Part shown: piece after piece, positions 16,182 to 24,536 of the stretch | How positions within the stretch are numbered: the stretch's first letter is position 1 | How the letters are laid out: each line of letters opens with the position of its first letter | Assembly (NCBI GenBank): GCA_045606265.1 | Contig: JAZURO010000250.1 | Coordinates: 1-27,397 of the forward strand | Reading direction: 5' to 3' | DNA length: 27,397 nt | Source: RGIG4608 sp045606265 | GTDB taxonomy: Bacteria > Bacillota > Clostridia > Oscillospirales > CAG-272 | Program-made: the position numbers and the translations under genes | The notes under the pieces: model-generated | Databases searched by the model: none | What the model was told of the DNA's origin: nothing | The model's input: only the letters and a program-made list of their open reading frames with translations

Positions 16182-17156
16182 ATGGAGATAAAATTGACAG
16201 AAACAAATAAAGCTTTTATTGATGAAATGAAGGCTATGATGGCGAGTGGAAGATTTGGCCGTCAGAATGCCCGCAAAGAGATTTATAAGCTCAACACCAA
16301 ACTGTTTATCGATTGGAAAAACGGTGTAAATGATATTGAGCTTGGCGATTACAAAGCTTTTCTTGACGGTGCTAAGCTCTATAAGGAACCCTATGACGTC
16401 AGCGGTTTGGGCAAGATATATGAATCCACACAAACGGGCTGCATCAATGCCGACTGTATGGAAATTGCCGAACGTTTAATAGCAAAAGGGTATAACCCGG
16501 CTATTCTTAACCTTGCTTCCGCAAAAACGCCTGGCGGCGGTTATAGAGACGGCACGGGAGCGCAGGAAGAGTCGCTTTGCTACACATCGAATTTGAGTCT
16601 TTCTTTGTACCAATTTGGCGATCCTAAGTATATCAACATCCGTGAGAGTGGAGTTCCCGTAAGGGAAGTTGGATATACTCTTGACATAAACTACGGTGGA
16701 ATTTACTCTCCCGACGTTACGTTTTTCAGAAATAACATCTCGAAATACTATACGTTAAGAGAGCAGCCCTTCAAATGTGACGTTATTACCGTGGCAGCGC
16801 TCTGTTTTAACGGAAAAACACACTATGCGGATGTTAACGAGCTTTCTTATCAGTCCGATGACGGTGGATTCACCACGGAAGGAAGAGAGATTATGCTCAA
16901 CAAGATTCGTACAATATTCCGTATGGGTATTGAACACGGAAAGGACACTCTTATACTTGGAGCGTTTGGCTGCGGTGCATATGCTTTACTGCCTTCTAAG
17001 GTTGCTTCTTTGTTCCGAGTGGTAATGGAGGAAGCAGAGTTCAAAAACAAATTCAAGCTGCTTGTTTTTGCAATATTGGAAAGGGCGAGAAGACCTCAGG
17101 GAACGGAAGGGTATTTTGCACCTTTTTACCGTGAATTTGGAACGTACGTCATTTGA
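16182..17156 (+). CDS. Microbial-type poly(ADP-ribose) glycohydrolase (TIGR02452-like)
   Basis: The start at 16182 is preferred (GAGGGAG upstream) over an in-frame GTG at 16137. The 324-residue protein has the macrodomain-type PARG signature GGG-x7-QEE: PGGGYRDGTGAQEES, Gly118-120 and Glu129/Glu130. It also shows ILNLASAKTPGGG and, near the C-terminus, ILGAFGCGAY as expected for a macro fold. Members of this family hydrolyse ADP-ribose chains or ADP-ribosyl modifications in the cytosol. The usual order (helical N-terminus, macro core) is present and nothing is missing. Neighbours downstream are small unknown proteins, so the substrate is unclear; no ADP-ribosyltransferase is visible in the window. 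Confidence 0.87.
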   Translation: MEIKLTETNKAFIDEMKAMMASGRFGRQNARKEIYKLNTKLFIDWKNGVNDIELGDYKAFLDGAKLYKEPYDVSGLGKIYESTQTGCINADCMEIAERLIAKGYNPAILNLASAKTPGGGYRDGTGAQEESLCYTSNLSLSLYQFGDPKYINIRESGVPVREVGYTLDINYGGIYSPDVTFFRNNISKYYTLREQPFKCDVITVAALCFNGKTHYADVNELSYQSDDGGFTTEGREIMLNKIRTIFRMGIEHGKDTLILGAFGCGAYALLPSKVASLFRVVMEEAEFKNKFKLLVFAILERARRPQGTEGYFAPFYREFGTYVI

Positions 17157-17184
17157 CGCACCCTATGAAAAAGGAGGAAAAGTA

Positions 17185-17478
17185 ATGGAATTGAAGGATT
17201 TTATAGGTAAAACAGTTATAGGTAAGAGTAGAAATCAAAGGTATATAGTAACAAGAATCACTTCACCGTATATTGAAGTAAAAACCGAAAAGCCCAATTC
17301 TTCGGGCTACCCTTCAACGTATTGTTTTGAAACAATAAACGGTGATCCAATATCAAATGGAGTATTAACTTTTGAAGATGCTTCACTAAATGAGAAATTC
17401 GTAATTGCATATAATGCTTACTGCAATTCAAAAGATGCCTACTACGAAGATATTGATTACTGGATGAGAAAGGATTGA
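17185..17478 (+). CDS. Hypothetical 97-residue protein
   Basis: The start at MELKDFIGKT (17185) is set by AAGGAGG ten bases upstream; a longer overlapping frame from 17062 would run inside the PARG gene. It lies 28 bases after that gene, so the two are probably co-transcribed. The protein is soluble. The first half reads as a small beta-barrel-like fold (GKTVIGKSRNQRYIVTRITS), the end is acidic and Tyr-rich. No family recognised. Confidence 0.65.
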   Translation: MELKDFIGKTVIGKSRNQRYIVTRITSPYIEVKTEKPNSSGYPSTYCFETINGDPISNGVLTFEDASLNEKFVIAYNAYCNSKDAYYEDIDYWMRKD

Positions 17479-17509
17479 GCTAAAAATCAGTTATCACAAA
17501 GGAGAGAAT

Positions 17510-18136
17510 ATGGATTTTTATAAACCAAATATAAAAACAACGGAGGATTTGTTTGCTAATACAGAGAAGACTTGGAATTGTTCTGATGATGGTTTTGATT
17601 ACCGTTTTATTTTAGGAAACGAGAAAATAGTATTCATCAAGGGCGGTAGGGGATCAAGTGTCGGTGGATATAAAGATAAATATCTTAAGATGGCGGAAAG
17701 AATACACGAAAGATTGGGAGCAACTGTTATTTGCGCTTCCAATCCGGAATATTCAATATGTGAAGCGCCTGATGAATATGAAATACGTTGGGTAGTGGCC
17801 GACAGAGGTTTTTCTAACTTCGAACTTTATTTTGTTGGAACTTCTGACGGAGCATACGAAAATCTTAAATTGGCGGATAAATTTCCCGAAACGGTAAAGT
17901 TTCTTGGCATAAATTCGTCATATATTGACTTTGAAAGCTTTGAAGAAAAATTGAAGAACTTGCCAAAAGTTGAAAAGATTCTTGTATATGGAACAAATGA
18001 TGAAGATTATGACGAGGTTGCTCAACTTAAAGACTCAAATATTGAAAATTTTAAGTTTCTGAGTGTAGAAGGAGCAGATCATAGCTTTAACGGTATGCTT
18101 AAAGAGTTTATTGCTTTGGTGGAGCTTCTATATTAA
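17510..18136 (+). CDS. Alpha/beta-hydrolase-fold protein
   Basis: A 208-residue cytosolic protein. FIKGGRGSSVGGY (about 43-56) fits the oxyanion-side loop, VGTSDGA with Ser112 fits the G-x-S-x-G nucleophile elbow, and GADHSF with His191 near the C-terminus fits the catalytic His. The strand pattern (KIVFIKG, ATVICAS, FELYFVG, VKFLGIN, KILVYG) supports the fold. The acid residue is probably in VYGTNDEDYDE. The substrate cannot be told. It starts 31 bases after the previous gene with AAAGGAGAG, so it belongs to the same run of genes. Some close relatives may be inactive; here the Ser and His are present. Confidence 0.7.
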   Translation: MDFYKPNIKTTEDLFANTEKTWNCSDDGFDYRFILGNEKIVFIKGGRGSSVGGYKDKYLKMAERIHERLGATVICASNPEYSICEAPDEYEIRWVVADRGFSNFELYFVGTSDGAYENLKLADKFPETVKFLGINSSYIDFESFEEKLKNLPKVEKILVYGTNDEDYDEVAQLKDSNIENFKFLSVEGADHSFNGMLKEFIALVELLY

Positions 18137-18167
18137 TAAAAATGTGTGAATAACGGAGGACGTAAAA

Positions 18168-19421
18168 ATGTATTTTGAATCAATTATAGGTTACAGCGCA
18201 ATCAAGTGTGAGCTTTCGAGAATTATCGATCAGCTCATTTACCCTGAAAAATATGAAGCCCTTGGCGTAACAGAGCCCCACGGGTTACTTCTTCACGGAG
18301 CACCCGGTGTTGGTAAAAGTACATTTGCAAATTGCTTTGTAGAGCACTGCAATAGAAATGTATATATTTGCAGAAAAGACAAATCCAACGGAGATTTCGT
18401 TAATGAAATTGTCAGAATTTTTGATGAAGCAGAGAAAAATGCGCCTTCCGTTATTCTTTTGGACGACCTTGACAAATATGCAAACGAGGACGAGCGTCGC
18501 AGGGATACCGAGGAGTTTGTGACGGTGCAATCTTGCATTGACAATGTTAAAGATAAGCGGGTGTTTGTAGTAGCAACTGCCAACAATTTGAAAAAGCTCC
18601 CAGACTCTTTAATTAGGGCAGGAAGATTTGATAGCATTTTGTTTTTAAGATGTCCTGAAGGCAAGGATGCAGAAGATATCGTTGCTTTTTATCTTTCTAA
18701 AAAGCCCTTTGTTTCAGATATTGACGTTAAGCAAATCTCTCGACTTTTGCAGGGCAGATCCTGTGCTGAACTTGAAACTGTTGTAAATCAAGCGGGTGTT
18801 TATGCTGCCTTTGACGGTAGAGAGCAGGTCGAGATGAAGGATATGATAAAGGCCATATTGCGCATTATTTTCAAAGCTCCTGAAAGCTTTGAAGAAGATG
18901 CCCGCGTTTTGCCTTTAGTCGCTTGTCACGAAGCGGGACACGCTCTTGTTGCCGAGCTTTTAGAACCCGGAAGTGTAAATTTGGTAACTGCGCTCAATCA
19001 CGATTCCTTTGCTGCGGGAATTGCATCAATATATAGAGACCAATTTTATTTCTACTCAAAAGAGATGATGGAAACAAGAGTAATGTATTTGCTTGCGGGA
19101 AAGGCGGCAACCGAAATTTGCTACGGTGTAGTTGATACGGGTGCAAATTCCGATTTGACCAGAGCTTTTGATATTGTTCACAGATTTGTTGATGATTATT
19201 GTTCTTACGGTTTTAATAAATTTGTGTTTTCCTCAAATCCTTCGGATGAAGTGCTTGACAGACGTGATTCTCGAGTTGCTATTGAAATGGAGAATTACTA
19301 CAACAAGGTTCGTCAGTTGCTTGTTGAAAACAGAGCTAAGCTTGATGCTATAACTCAACGTTTGGTTGAAGAAAAAACACTTCTTGGAGAACAGGTACAG
19401 GAGATTTTGAGGTGCGCGTAA
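18168..19421 (+). CDS. Soluble FtsH-like AAA+ / M41 metalloprotease
   Basis: A 417-residue protein. The AAA+ domain (about 1-225) has Walker A GAPGVGKST (44-52), Walker B VILLDDLD and the arginine-finger region IRAGRFD. The M41 peptidase domain (about 240-417) has CHEAGHAL with His254, Glu255, His258 and the third zinc ligand Asp329 in GANSDLTRA. FtsH has about 600+ residues with two N-terminal membrane helices; both are absent. Two further oddities: Walker B has Asp-Asp instead of Asp-Glu, and the region that carries the FVG pore-loop motif in FtsH is shortened (NGDFVNEIVRIF). It should be a cytosolic zinc protease with altered substrate threading. GGAGG precedes the start; the gene lies 31 bases after the hydrolase-fold gene. 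Confidence 0.87.
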   Translation: MYFESIIGYSAIKCELSRIIDQLIYPEKYEALGVTEPHGLLLHGAPGVGKSTFANCFVEHCNRNVYICRKDKSNGDFVNEIVRIFDEAEKNAPSVILLDDLDKYANEDERRRDTEEFVTVQSCIDNVKDKRVFVVATANNLKKLPDSLIRAGRFDSILFLRCPEGKDAEDIVAFYLSKKPFVSDIDVKQISRLLQGRSCAELETVVNQAGVYAAFDGREQVEMKDMIKAILRIIFKAPESFEEDARVLPLVACHEAGHALVAELLEPGSVNLVTALNHDSFAAGIASIYRDQFYFYSKEMMETRVMYLLAGKAATEICYGVVDTGANSDLTRAFDIVHRFVDDYCSYGFNKFVFSSNPSDEVLDRRDSRVAIEMENYYNKVRQLLVENRAKLDAITQRLVEEKTLLGEQVQEILRCA

Positions 19422-19458
19422 GTATATCTATGCTAATATCAGCATATTGAAAAAACAG

Positions 19459-19487
19459 TTGAAATTTGGTATGTTATATGATAAAAT
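19459..19487 (+). promoter_or_regulatory. Promoter of the Clp N-domain gene
   Basis: TTGAAA (19459-19464), 17-bp spacer, TAAAAT (19482-19487), about 42 bases before the start codon. A small hairpin ATGCT-AATATC-AGCAT lies just upstream. Confidence 0.5.
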
Positions 19488-19528
19488 TAACATGAATATG
19501 TTGATTTTTGCTGCGAAAGGAGACAAAA

Positions 19529-19942
19529 ATGAGTACAAAATTTACAGAAAGAGCAGGAAAAGCACTTGATAATGCAGTTGGCTTTGCAGAAGAATTTGGT
19601 CACACATTTATTGGAAGTGAGCATATTCTTTTAGCTCTTGCAGGGGATAAGGATTCACACGTTGCAGAGGTGCTTGCAAGGTACGGTGTGGATAGTGAAA
19701 AAATCAAAAATGCTATTGTTGATTATGATATAGGATGCGGATATAAAACACATCTCACGCCTCGGGATACTACTCCTAAGGTTAGGAAACTTTTAAGGGA
19801 TGCAATGGAAATTTCCAAGCAAAATAAGGATGATATAATAAAGACTGAACATATTTTTCTTGCAATATGCAAAGAAGAAGAATCAAGAGCTACTATTATT
19901 CTACATAAACTTGGTGTTGATTTGGAAAAAATTCTTCTGTAA
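19529..19942 (+). CDS. Stand-alone Clp N-domain protein
   Basis: The start at MSTKFTERAGKALDN (19529) follows GAAAGGAGA. The 137 residues make up exactly one Clp N-domain, with both halves of its internal repeat: FTERAGKALDN...GSEHILLAL (about 5-55) and TPKVRKLLRDAMEI...KTEHIFLAI (about 78-130). In ClpA/ClpC this domain binds substrates and adaptors. No AAA+ module follows; the frame ends normally after KILL. Such orphan domains could act as adaptors or decoys for Clp ATPases. It sits next to the FtsH-like protease, but with its own promoter. Confidence 0.87.
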   Translation: MSTKFTERAGKALDNAVGFAEEFGHTFIGSEHILLALAGDKDSHVAEVLARYGVDSEKIKNAIVDYDIGCGYKTHLTPRDTTPKVRKLLRDAMEISKQNKDDIIKTEHIFLAICKEEESRATIILHKLGVDLEKILL

Positions 19943-20075
19943 GAAGAAAATTATTTTAACAAAATATTAAACCCTCACTGGGCGTACTGTATAGTAAAGT
20001 AGAGGGCCCTTAGTTAAAGAATATATGGTGGTCCTATCGAAAAGTAATGGTACGTTATGATAAAAGGAGAAAATT

Positions 20076-20276
20076 ATGGGAAGAGAAGAAGTAATTAAAG
20101 ACAGCAGATTCCTGATTATAGGATATTATGAGCATATGCCGAACGGAGATATTGTTGTTAAGAATTTTAATCGTGTAATACTTGGTTATTACAGAAAAAA
20201 TCGCGACGTAACCGTTGATTTTTACGGCAAAATTATTGCGCGCGGTAATGCGGTTGGTATGTTACTGGGACGATAA
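20076..20276 (+). CDS. 66-residue beta-repeat protein
   Basis: A small protein made of two related strands-and-turn units: FLIIGYYEHMPNGDIVVKNF and VILGYYRKNRDVTVDFYG, followed by KIIARGNAVGMLLG. The pattern hhGYY...DF.G+hh recalls WG-like or beta-flower small proteins; the exact family is not certain. AAAAGGAGA precedes the start. The next gene begins 14 bases after its stop. A partial second copy of this gene lies at 21495-21663 beyond the TPR gene, about 90% identical over its length by eye. Confidence 0.72.
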   Translation: MGREEVIKDSRFLIIGYYEHMPNGDIVVKNFNRVILGYYRKNRDVTVDFYGKIIARGNAVGMLLGR

Positions 20277-20290
20277 TAAAGGTGGTTAAT

Positions 20291-21508
20291 ATGAACACAA
20301 AGAAAGAAATAGAAAACAAAAAAATACAAATTGAACTTAAATCAGATATTGATCAAATTACAGCGACTGATGATGATTCTTATTGGGATACACTTCGACT
20401 TGCAGACGAACTGTATGAGGCGGGCGAATATGAAAAAGCAGAAGAATTATATAAGAAAATAGCAAACGAAAAGGATGTTTTCGGAGATGCGAGCGCGCAT
20501 TACGGTTATCTTCTTGATAAATTGGGCAGATATGAGGAGGCATATTTTTGCTTTCGAAAAGCATTAAATGGAGATACGTCTCCCGCTGAAGGTGTAAGTG
20601 TATTTGTTGACGAGTGCCTTTGCAACGAGGATAGTCCGTATTGGCATTATTTCTATAATCAGGCAGTCTTTAGCCACTATTTTGAAATGTGCGATAGTAT
20701 TGGTAAAAATCCTGATGTTGAAAGAATTCTTTTAAATTGTCTTAAATCCAAAGATGAACTTTGTGTATCGACAGCAATAGCAAAGTTAATTCAATTATAT
20801 GGAACGGGAAATTATGTATTTTCTAATTGCGAGGCAGTAGATGTTGCCGTGCCTGATTTGGATAAGCTTAAAACATTTGTAGCGGAAGCGGTTAAGGACA
20901 AATATGATTTGTGGGATATGATTGATTCTCTTTGTCCTGATACCGAGAACATGGACGAATCCACCGCCAAAGCACTTGAAGAGGCACTGCTTGCAGTTGA
21001 ATTTGATGATGCTCAGGGATTCGCCAACGATATTTTGTTTTGGCTTTATTTGTCAGGAAAAGCATATTACAACGATTATGAAGATTTTATTGAGTATCCT
21101 TCTTTAAAAAATCTACACAAAGCCGCCTTTATTTTGTTGGAAATGGATGTAGAAGAAGTTGTTAACGAATTGAATGATTATGTTGATTATGTAATAATTG
21201 AGGAGCTTTTGGAAGAAGCACACAAAATTTCTCCCGATGATCCTGATGTTGCATTTCAATTATTATTATCTGTTGAACTGGAGCGCACTTTTGAACTTTT
21301 AACTGAAATTTCTGATGATTGTGCGCATGTTTTGATTTCCTTAAATGTTGGTGAGTGCTTGTTTGATCTGATTGAGTGTGATGAGTGTGAAGATAATGAA
21401 AAAATTGAAGGATATTATCTTGCATTACTTGATTTCTTGTGCAAATATGATCCTGAAAGTGATTATTGTGAAAAAATAAAAAAGCTTTTGTTAGATTTCT
21501 CATTATAG
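20291..21508 (+). CDS. TPR-like repeat protein, chimeric 3' end
   Basis: The start ATG at 20291 is preferred (AAAGGTGG upstream) over a GTG nine bases earlier. The protein has 405 residues. TPR-like helices are visible at about 25-90 (ADELYEAGEYEKAEELYKKI, GYLLDKLGRYEEAYFCFRKA). The rest is acidic and helical and may be a degenerate helical repeat. It is cytosolic, with no membrane part, and probably a scaffold. Its last codons (about 21495-21508) lie inside the duplicated segment of the 66-residue gene, read in another frame, so the present stop codon is borrowed from that copy and the original C-terminus may be lost. Function not recognised. Confidence 0.72.
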   Translation: MNTKKEIENKKIQIELKSDIDQITATDDDSYWDTLRLADELYEAGEYEKAEELYKKIANEKDVFGDASAHYGYLLDKLGRYEEAYFCFRKALNGDTSPAEGVSVFVDECLCNEDSPYWHYFYNQAVFSHYFEMCDSIGKNPDVERILLNCLKSKDELCVSTAIAKLIQLYGTGNYVFSNCEAVDVAVPDLDKLKTFVAEAVKDKYDLWDMIDSLCPDTENMDESTAKALEEALLAVEFDDAQGFANDILFWLYLSGKAYYNDYEDFIEYPSLKNLHKAAFILLEMDVEEVVNELNDYVDYVIIEELLEEAHKISPDDPDVAFQLLLSVELERTFELLTEISDDCAHVLISLNVGECLFDLIECDECEDNEKIEGYYLALLDFLCKYDPESDYCEKIKKLLLDFSL

Positions 21509-21663
21509 GATATTATGAACACATGCCGAATGGCGATATTGTAGTTAAGAATTTTAATCGCACAATACTTGGTTATTACAGAAAAAATCGTGACGTAACC
21601 GTTGATTTTTACGGTAAAATCATTGCACGCGGAAACGCGGTTGATATGTTACTCGGGAGATAG
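21495..21663 (+). pseudogene. 5'-truncated second copy of the 66-residue gene
   Basis: The segment matches 20108-20276 at an offset of 1387 bp with only scattered substitutions. From 21508 it encodes GYYEHMPNGDIVVKNFNRTI and continues to a normal MLLGR end at 21663. The first ~15 codons and the ribosome site are replaced by the 3' end of the TPR gene, which ends in the +1 relation to this frame. A -1 shift near 21500 would fuse the two. Translation from the internal ATG (21520-21522 region) is possible but no ribosome site is seen. Confidence 0.65.
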
Positions 21664-21678
21664 TATAGGAGGTTGTGA

Positions 21679-22923
21679 ATGACAACAAATAAAAAGCTTA
21701 AAGACATAATAGGCGAGGACGAATATCAAATGTGTCTTGATTTGGGCAGAAGAATCATTCGCTGTCCTATTTGTGAGAATGAAACCTTTAACGATTGGTT
21801 TATTTGTCCCCATTGTAATTGGGAGGCAGAACCATTACACTCTGAAGATGAGTATTCGCCTGCCAATAAATCAACCATCGCTGAATACAGAAAGAAATAT
21901 ATGAGCGAAAATCATTTTATAGATGACGGAGTAACGTTTTCCAATGACGTGAACGATGGGACATTTTTGATCGATGATATCAATAATTTCGAAATTGAAA
22001 ACGGAGCTTTTGGTGGCTTCAGCAAAGAGATACGCATTCCTTGCGGAGTACGGAAAATTGCACCTTTAGCACTTGCCCCACTGGAAAGAATGAAAAAATT
22101 GGTGCTTCCTAAGACCATTGAGTGCTTTGAGCCATCTGCTCTTCGCCAATCGTATGATACCTCGACAAAACAATACCATGATATTTGGGGAGTGATAAAT
22201 TCCCGTCCGCAGAGCTTGGAAGAGATTCATATTTGCAAAGAGAATCCACACTATCAAAGTAAAAATGGTATTTTGTATTCTGCCGACGGTACAAGGTTGA
22301 TTTATCTGCCACCTTCTCACCACAGAAAAACCGTGGAGATTGCAGAGGGGGTTTATGAGCTTTGCGAGGATTCTTGCTGCTTTGCCGATGCAAAAGAGAT
22401 TATGTTTCCAAGTACACTCCGTCGCATTTCTGATAGAGCTTGTTGCTCTTCCAATTTGAAAAACACTCAGATTCCTTCATGTGAACTTGGTGAAAGTGCG
22501 TTTCAAGGGTCTATATTACCGGAGTATGCGGATATTTATAACGAGGTGATTCCAGCTAAAGCATTTGCGAATTGTGCGATTGTCAAAGGTATATTCTTGC
22601 ATTATAGTGTCAAGCTTGTAAAGAACGGGGCATTTTCTTACACGGATATTGAGAAGATTTATATTCCCCCTACAACGCAGATTGAAGAAAACGCTTTTGT
22701 GCGCGAAGAACGGCGATGGAGTGGTGAGGAATATGAGTATCATATGGAAAATTACAAAAAAATGATTATCGGTGGCGAGCGCGGTTCAAACGCAGAGATA
22801 TTTGCCAATGCAAACGGAATAAAATTTGAGGTAGTGGGCAATTCAGAGGAAGAGATAAAGATCTGGCTCAGTTGGAAGGAACGTAATGAAGATTTGGGCG
22901 ACTTCGGAACGCTATGTTTTTGA
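21679..22923 (+). CDS. CPCC zinc domain fused to BspA-type LRR
   Basis: A 414-residue protein without signal peptide. The N-terminus has a zinc-ribbon-like Cys_rich_CPCC domain: Cys29/Cys32 (RCPICENE) and Cys43/Cys46 (ICPHCNWEAE), followed by EYSPANKSTIAEYR, which matches the conserved tail of that family. From about residue 105 the protein is a BspA-type LRR_5 solenoid (IENGAFGGF, LPKTIECFEPSAL, FPSTLRRISDRACC, VKNGAFSYTDIEKIYIPP). BspA proteins are often secreted, but here the free zinc domain and missing signal argue for the cytosol. GGAGGTTG precedes the start. It is followed after 15 bases by a second LRR protein. Confidence 0.8.
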   Translation: MTTNKKLKDIIGEDEYQMCLDLGRRIIRCPICENETFNDWFICPHCNWEAEPLHSEDEYSPANKSTIAEYRKKYMSENHFIDDGVTFSNDVNDGTFLIDDINNFEIENGAFGGFSKEIRIPCGVRKIAPLALAPLERMKKLVLPKTIECFEPSALRQSYDTSTKQYHDIWGVINSRPQSLEEIHICKENPHYQSKNGILYSADGTRLIYLPPSHHRKTVEIAEGVYELCEDSCCFADAKEIMFPSTLRRISDRACCSSNLKNTQIPSCELGESAFQGSILPEYADIYNEVIPAKAFANCAIVKGIFLHYSVKLVKNGAFSYTDIEKIYIPPTTQIEENAFVREERRWSGEEYEYHMENYKKMIIGGERGSNAEIFANANGIKFEVVGNSEEEIKIWLSWKERNEDLGDFGTLCF

Positions 22924-22938
22924 GGTTGGAGTACTAGT

Positions 22939-24480
22939 ATGAAAAATAACGGTTTAAATATTTTTAATATAGACGAAAATGGCGTGATTACAGGGTTGTG
23001 CGATACGATAAACATTCCTGAAGGTGTAACGAAGATAGGACGCGGCTCATTTTATGGCGAGTTGACGAAATATGATTTTGTTACCGAGGTGAATATTCCC
23101 GCATCCTGTGAGGAGATTGAGGTAAATTTCATTCGTAATTACGATAACGCAATTCGTTTTTTCGTTTCAAGTGAAAACAAAAGTTTCATTAGTGAAAATG
23201 GAGTTATCTATACTGTCGGCAAAAAGAAGCTCATCAAATATCCCGCAGGTAAGGTTTGCGATATCTTTTTTGTGTCTGATGAGGTCGAAGAGATAGGAGA
23301 GTATGCATTTGCGGATGCAAAAAACGTGTCGGGCATCTATATTGGTAAGAACTGCCGCAGCATCAAGAAAAATGCCTTTGATAGAACAACCCATACTGTA
23401 TGGAGAAATAATGATCGAGGCGCTATTACAGAAGATAATTGTGAATATCTTGGAATTCGTAAATATTATATTTCCCCTGCGGTACAGGTCATTGAAAATC
23501 AAATTTTTGAAGGTGACTGCTATGAAGATGGACTTTATTTCGAAAACATTATCGTTGGTGGCGAGATAGGGTCTGCTATATGGGAGTATTGTAACAAATG
23601 CAACATTCCGTTTCTTGAAGTGAGTGAAGCGGATGCAGAAGCATTTTTGGCAACGCCTTACGAAGAATTAGTTGAACGCCATAAAAAAGCAAGCGAGGGT
23701 TCGATTTCGTTTGAATTTGTTAATGAGGGTTTTGGCGGAAAGCTGGAGGGAGATACGCTTGAGTTATTCGTGCTTGACAAATCCCGTAAGGATGTTACAG
23801 TATGTAAACTTGATGCAAGGCTTCCCCAAAGTAGATGTGAAAAGATTAAAAAGCTGATTATCGGTGACGGAATATGCTCATTCGTAAAGGACGCTTTTTG
23901 GAATTATTACGATTTGGAATGTGTTTCTTTTGGAGCGGACGTTTCGGATATTAAGGCAGGCGCTTTTTATGATGATTACAAAATATCGACCCTTGCCGTA
24001 GACGAGCGAAACGAGCACTATAAGTGTATTGATGGTGTAATTTTCTCATCAGATCTTAAAACTCTTGTTTTGTACCCATCGGGTAGAGAGGATGCTTATT
24101 ACGAGATCCCATCACACGTTGAAATCGTAGGAGAGCAATGTATGCTTTGTGCAAGTCTCAGATGCATTAAGTTTGGAAGTAACGTCAAAAAAATTTGTTC
24201 GATGGCGTGCTATAATACATACGCTCAGCATCATTTTTACGTTGATCCTGCGGTGAGCGAGTTTGGTGATGAATTCATTTTTGGCGTTACCGGAAAATTG
24301 AACGTTATGTGTACGTGTACTTGGAAGCTCGTGGTCGGTGGTAAAGCCGGTAGCCCCATTGAGAAATATTGCCGAGAAACAGGACGCAACGGTATCACCT
24401 TTGAGGTGGTTGAGGACGATAAGCTTGAAGAGTGGCTCACACCTCCCCCTGAACCTAAATATGTCGAACATCCGTTTTGA
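22939..24480 (+). CDS. BspA-type LRR protein
   Basis: A 513-residue protein with LRR_5 units along its length (INIPEGVTKIGRGSFYG, VEEIGEYAFADAKNVSGIYI, SIKKNAFDRT, VSDIKAGAFYDDYKISTLAV). It appears to hold two solenoids separated near 240-285 by a linker (EELVERHKKASEGSIS). Both halves end with a closing motif, IVGGEIGSAIWEYCNK and VVGGKAGSPIEKYCRE. No signal peptide and no cell-wall anchor. It starts 15 bases after the CPCC-LRR gene and shares the same closing motif (IIGGERGSNAEIFANA), so the pair is paralogous and probably co-expressed. Function unknown; likely protein binding. Confidence 0.82.
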   Translation: MKNNGLNIFNIDENGVITGLCDTINIPEGVTKIGRGSFYGELTKYDFVTEVNIPASCEEIEVNFIRNYDNAIRFFVSSENKSFISENGVIYTVGKKKLIKYPAGKVCDIFFVSDEVEEIGEYAFADAKNVSGIYIGKNCRSIKKNAFDRTTHTVWRNNDRGAITEDNCEYLGIRKYYISPAVQVIENQIFEGDCYEDGLYFENIIVGGEIGSAIWEYCNKCNIPFLEVSEADAEAFLATPYEELVERHKKASEGSISFEFVNEGFGGKLEGDTLELFVLDKSRKDVTVCKLDARLPQSRCEKIKKLIIGDGICSFVKDAFWNYYDLECVSFGADVSDIKAGAFYDDYKISTLAVDERNEHYKCIDGVIFSSDLKTLVLYPSGREDAYYEIPSHVEIVGEQCMLCASLRCIKFGSNVKKICSMACYNTYAQHHFYVDPAVSEFGDEFIFGVTGKLNVMCTCTWKLVVGGKAGSPIEKYCRETGRNGITFEVVEDDKLEEWLTPPPEPKYVEHPF

Positions 24481-24490
24481 AAAATATATA

Positions 24491-24529
24491 GACTTTACCT
24501 TCCAATTATGGTGGGTAAAGTCTTTTTTA
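24491..24529 (+). terminator. Intrinsic terminator of the LRR genes
   Basis: GACTTTACC (24491-24499) pairs with GGTAAAGTC (24514-24522), followed by TTTTTT, ten bases after the stop codon. Confidence 0.85.
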
Positions 24530-24536
24530 CATGTAA

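Noticed and set aside
17062..17184. Longer version of the 97-residue gene
   Set aside because: The extension overlaps the PARG gene in another frame; the start at 17185 has a strong AAGGAGG.
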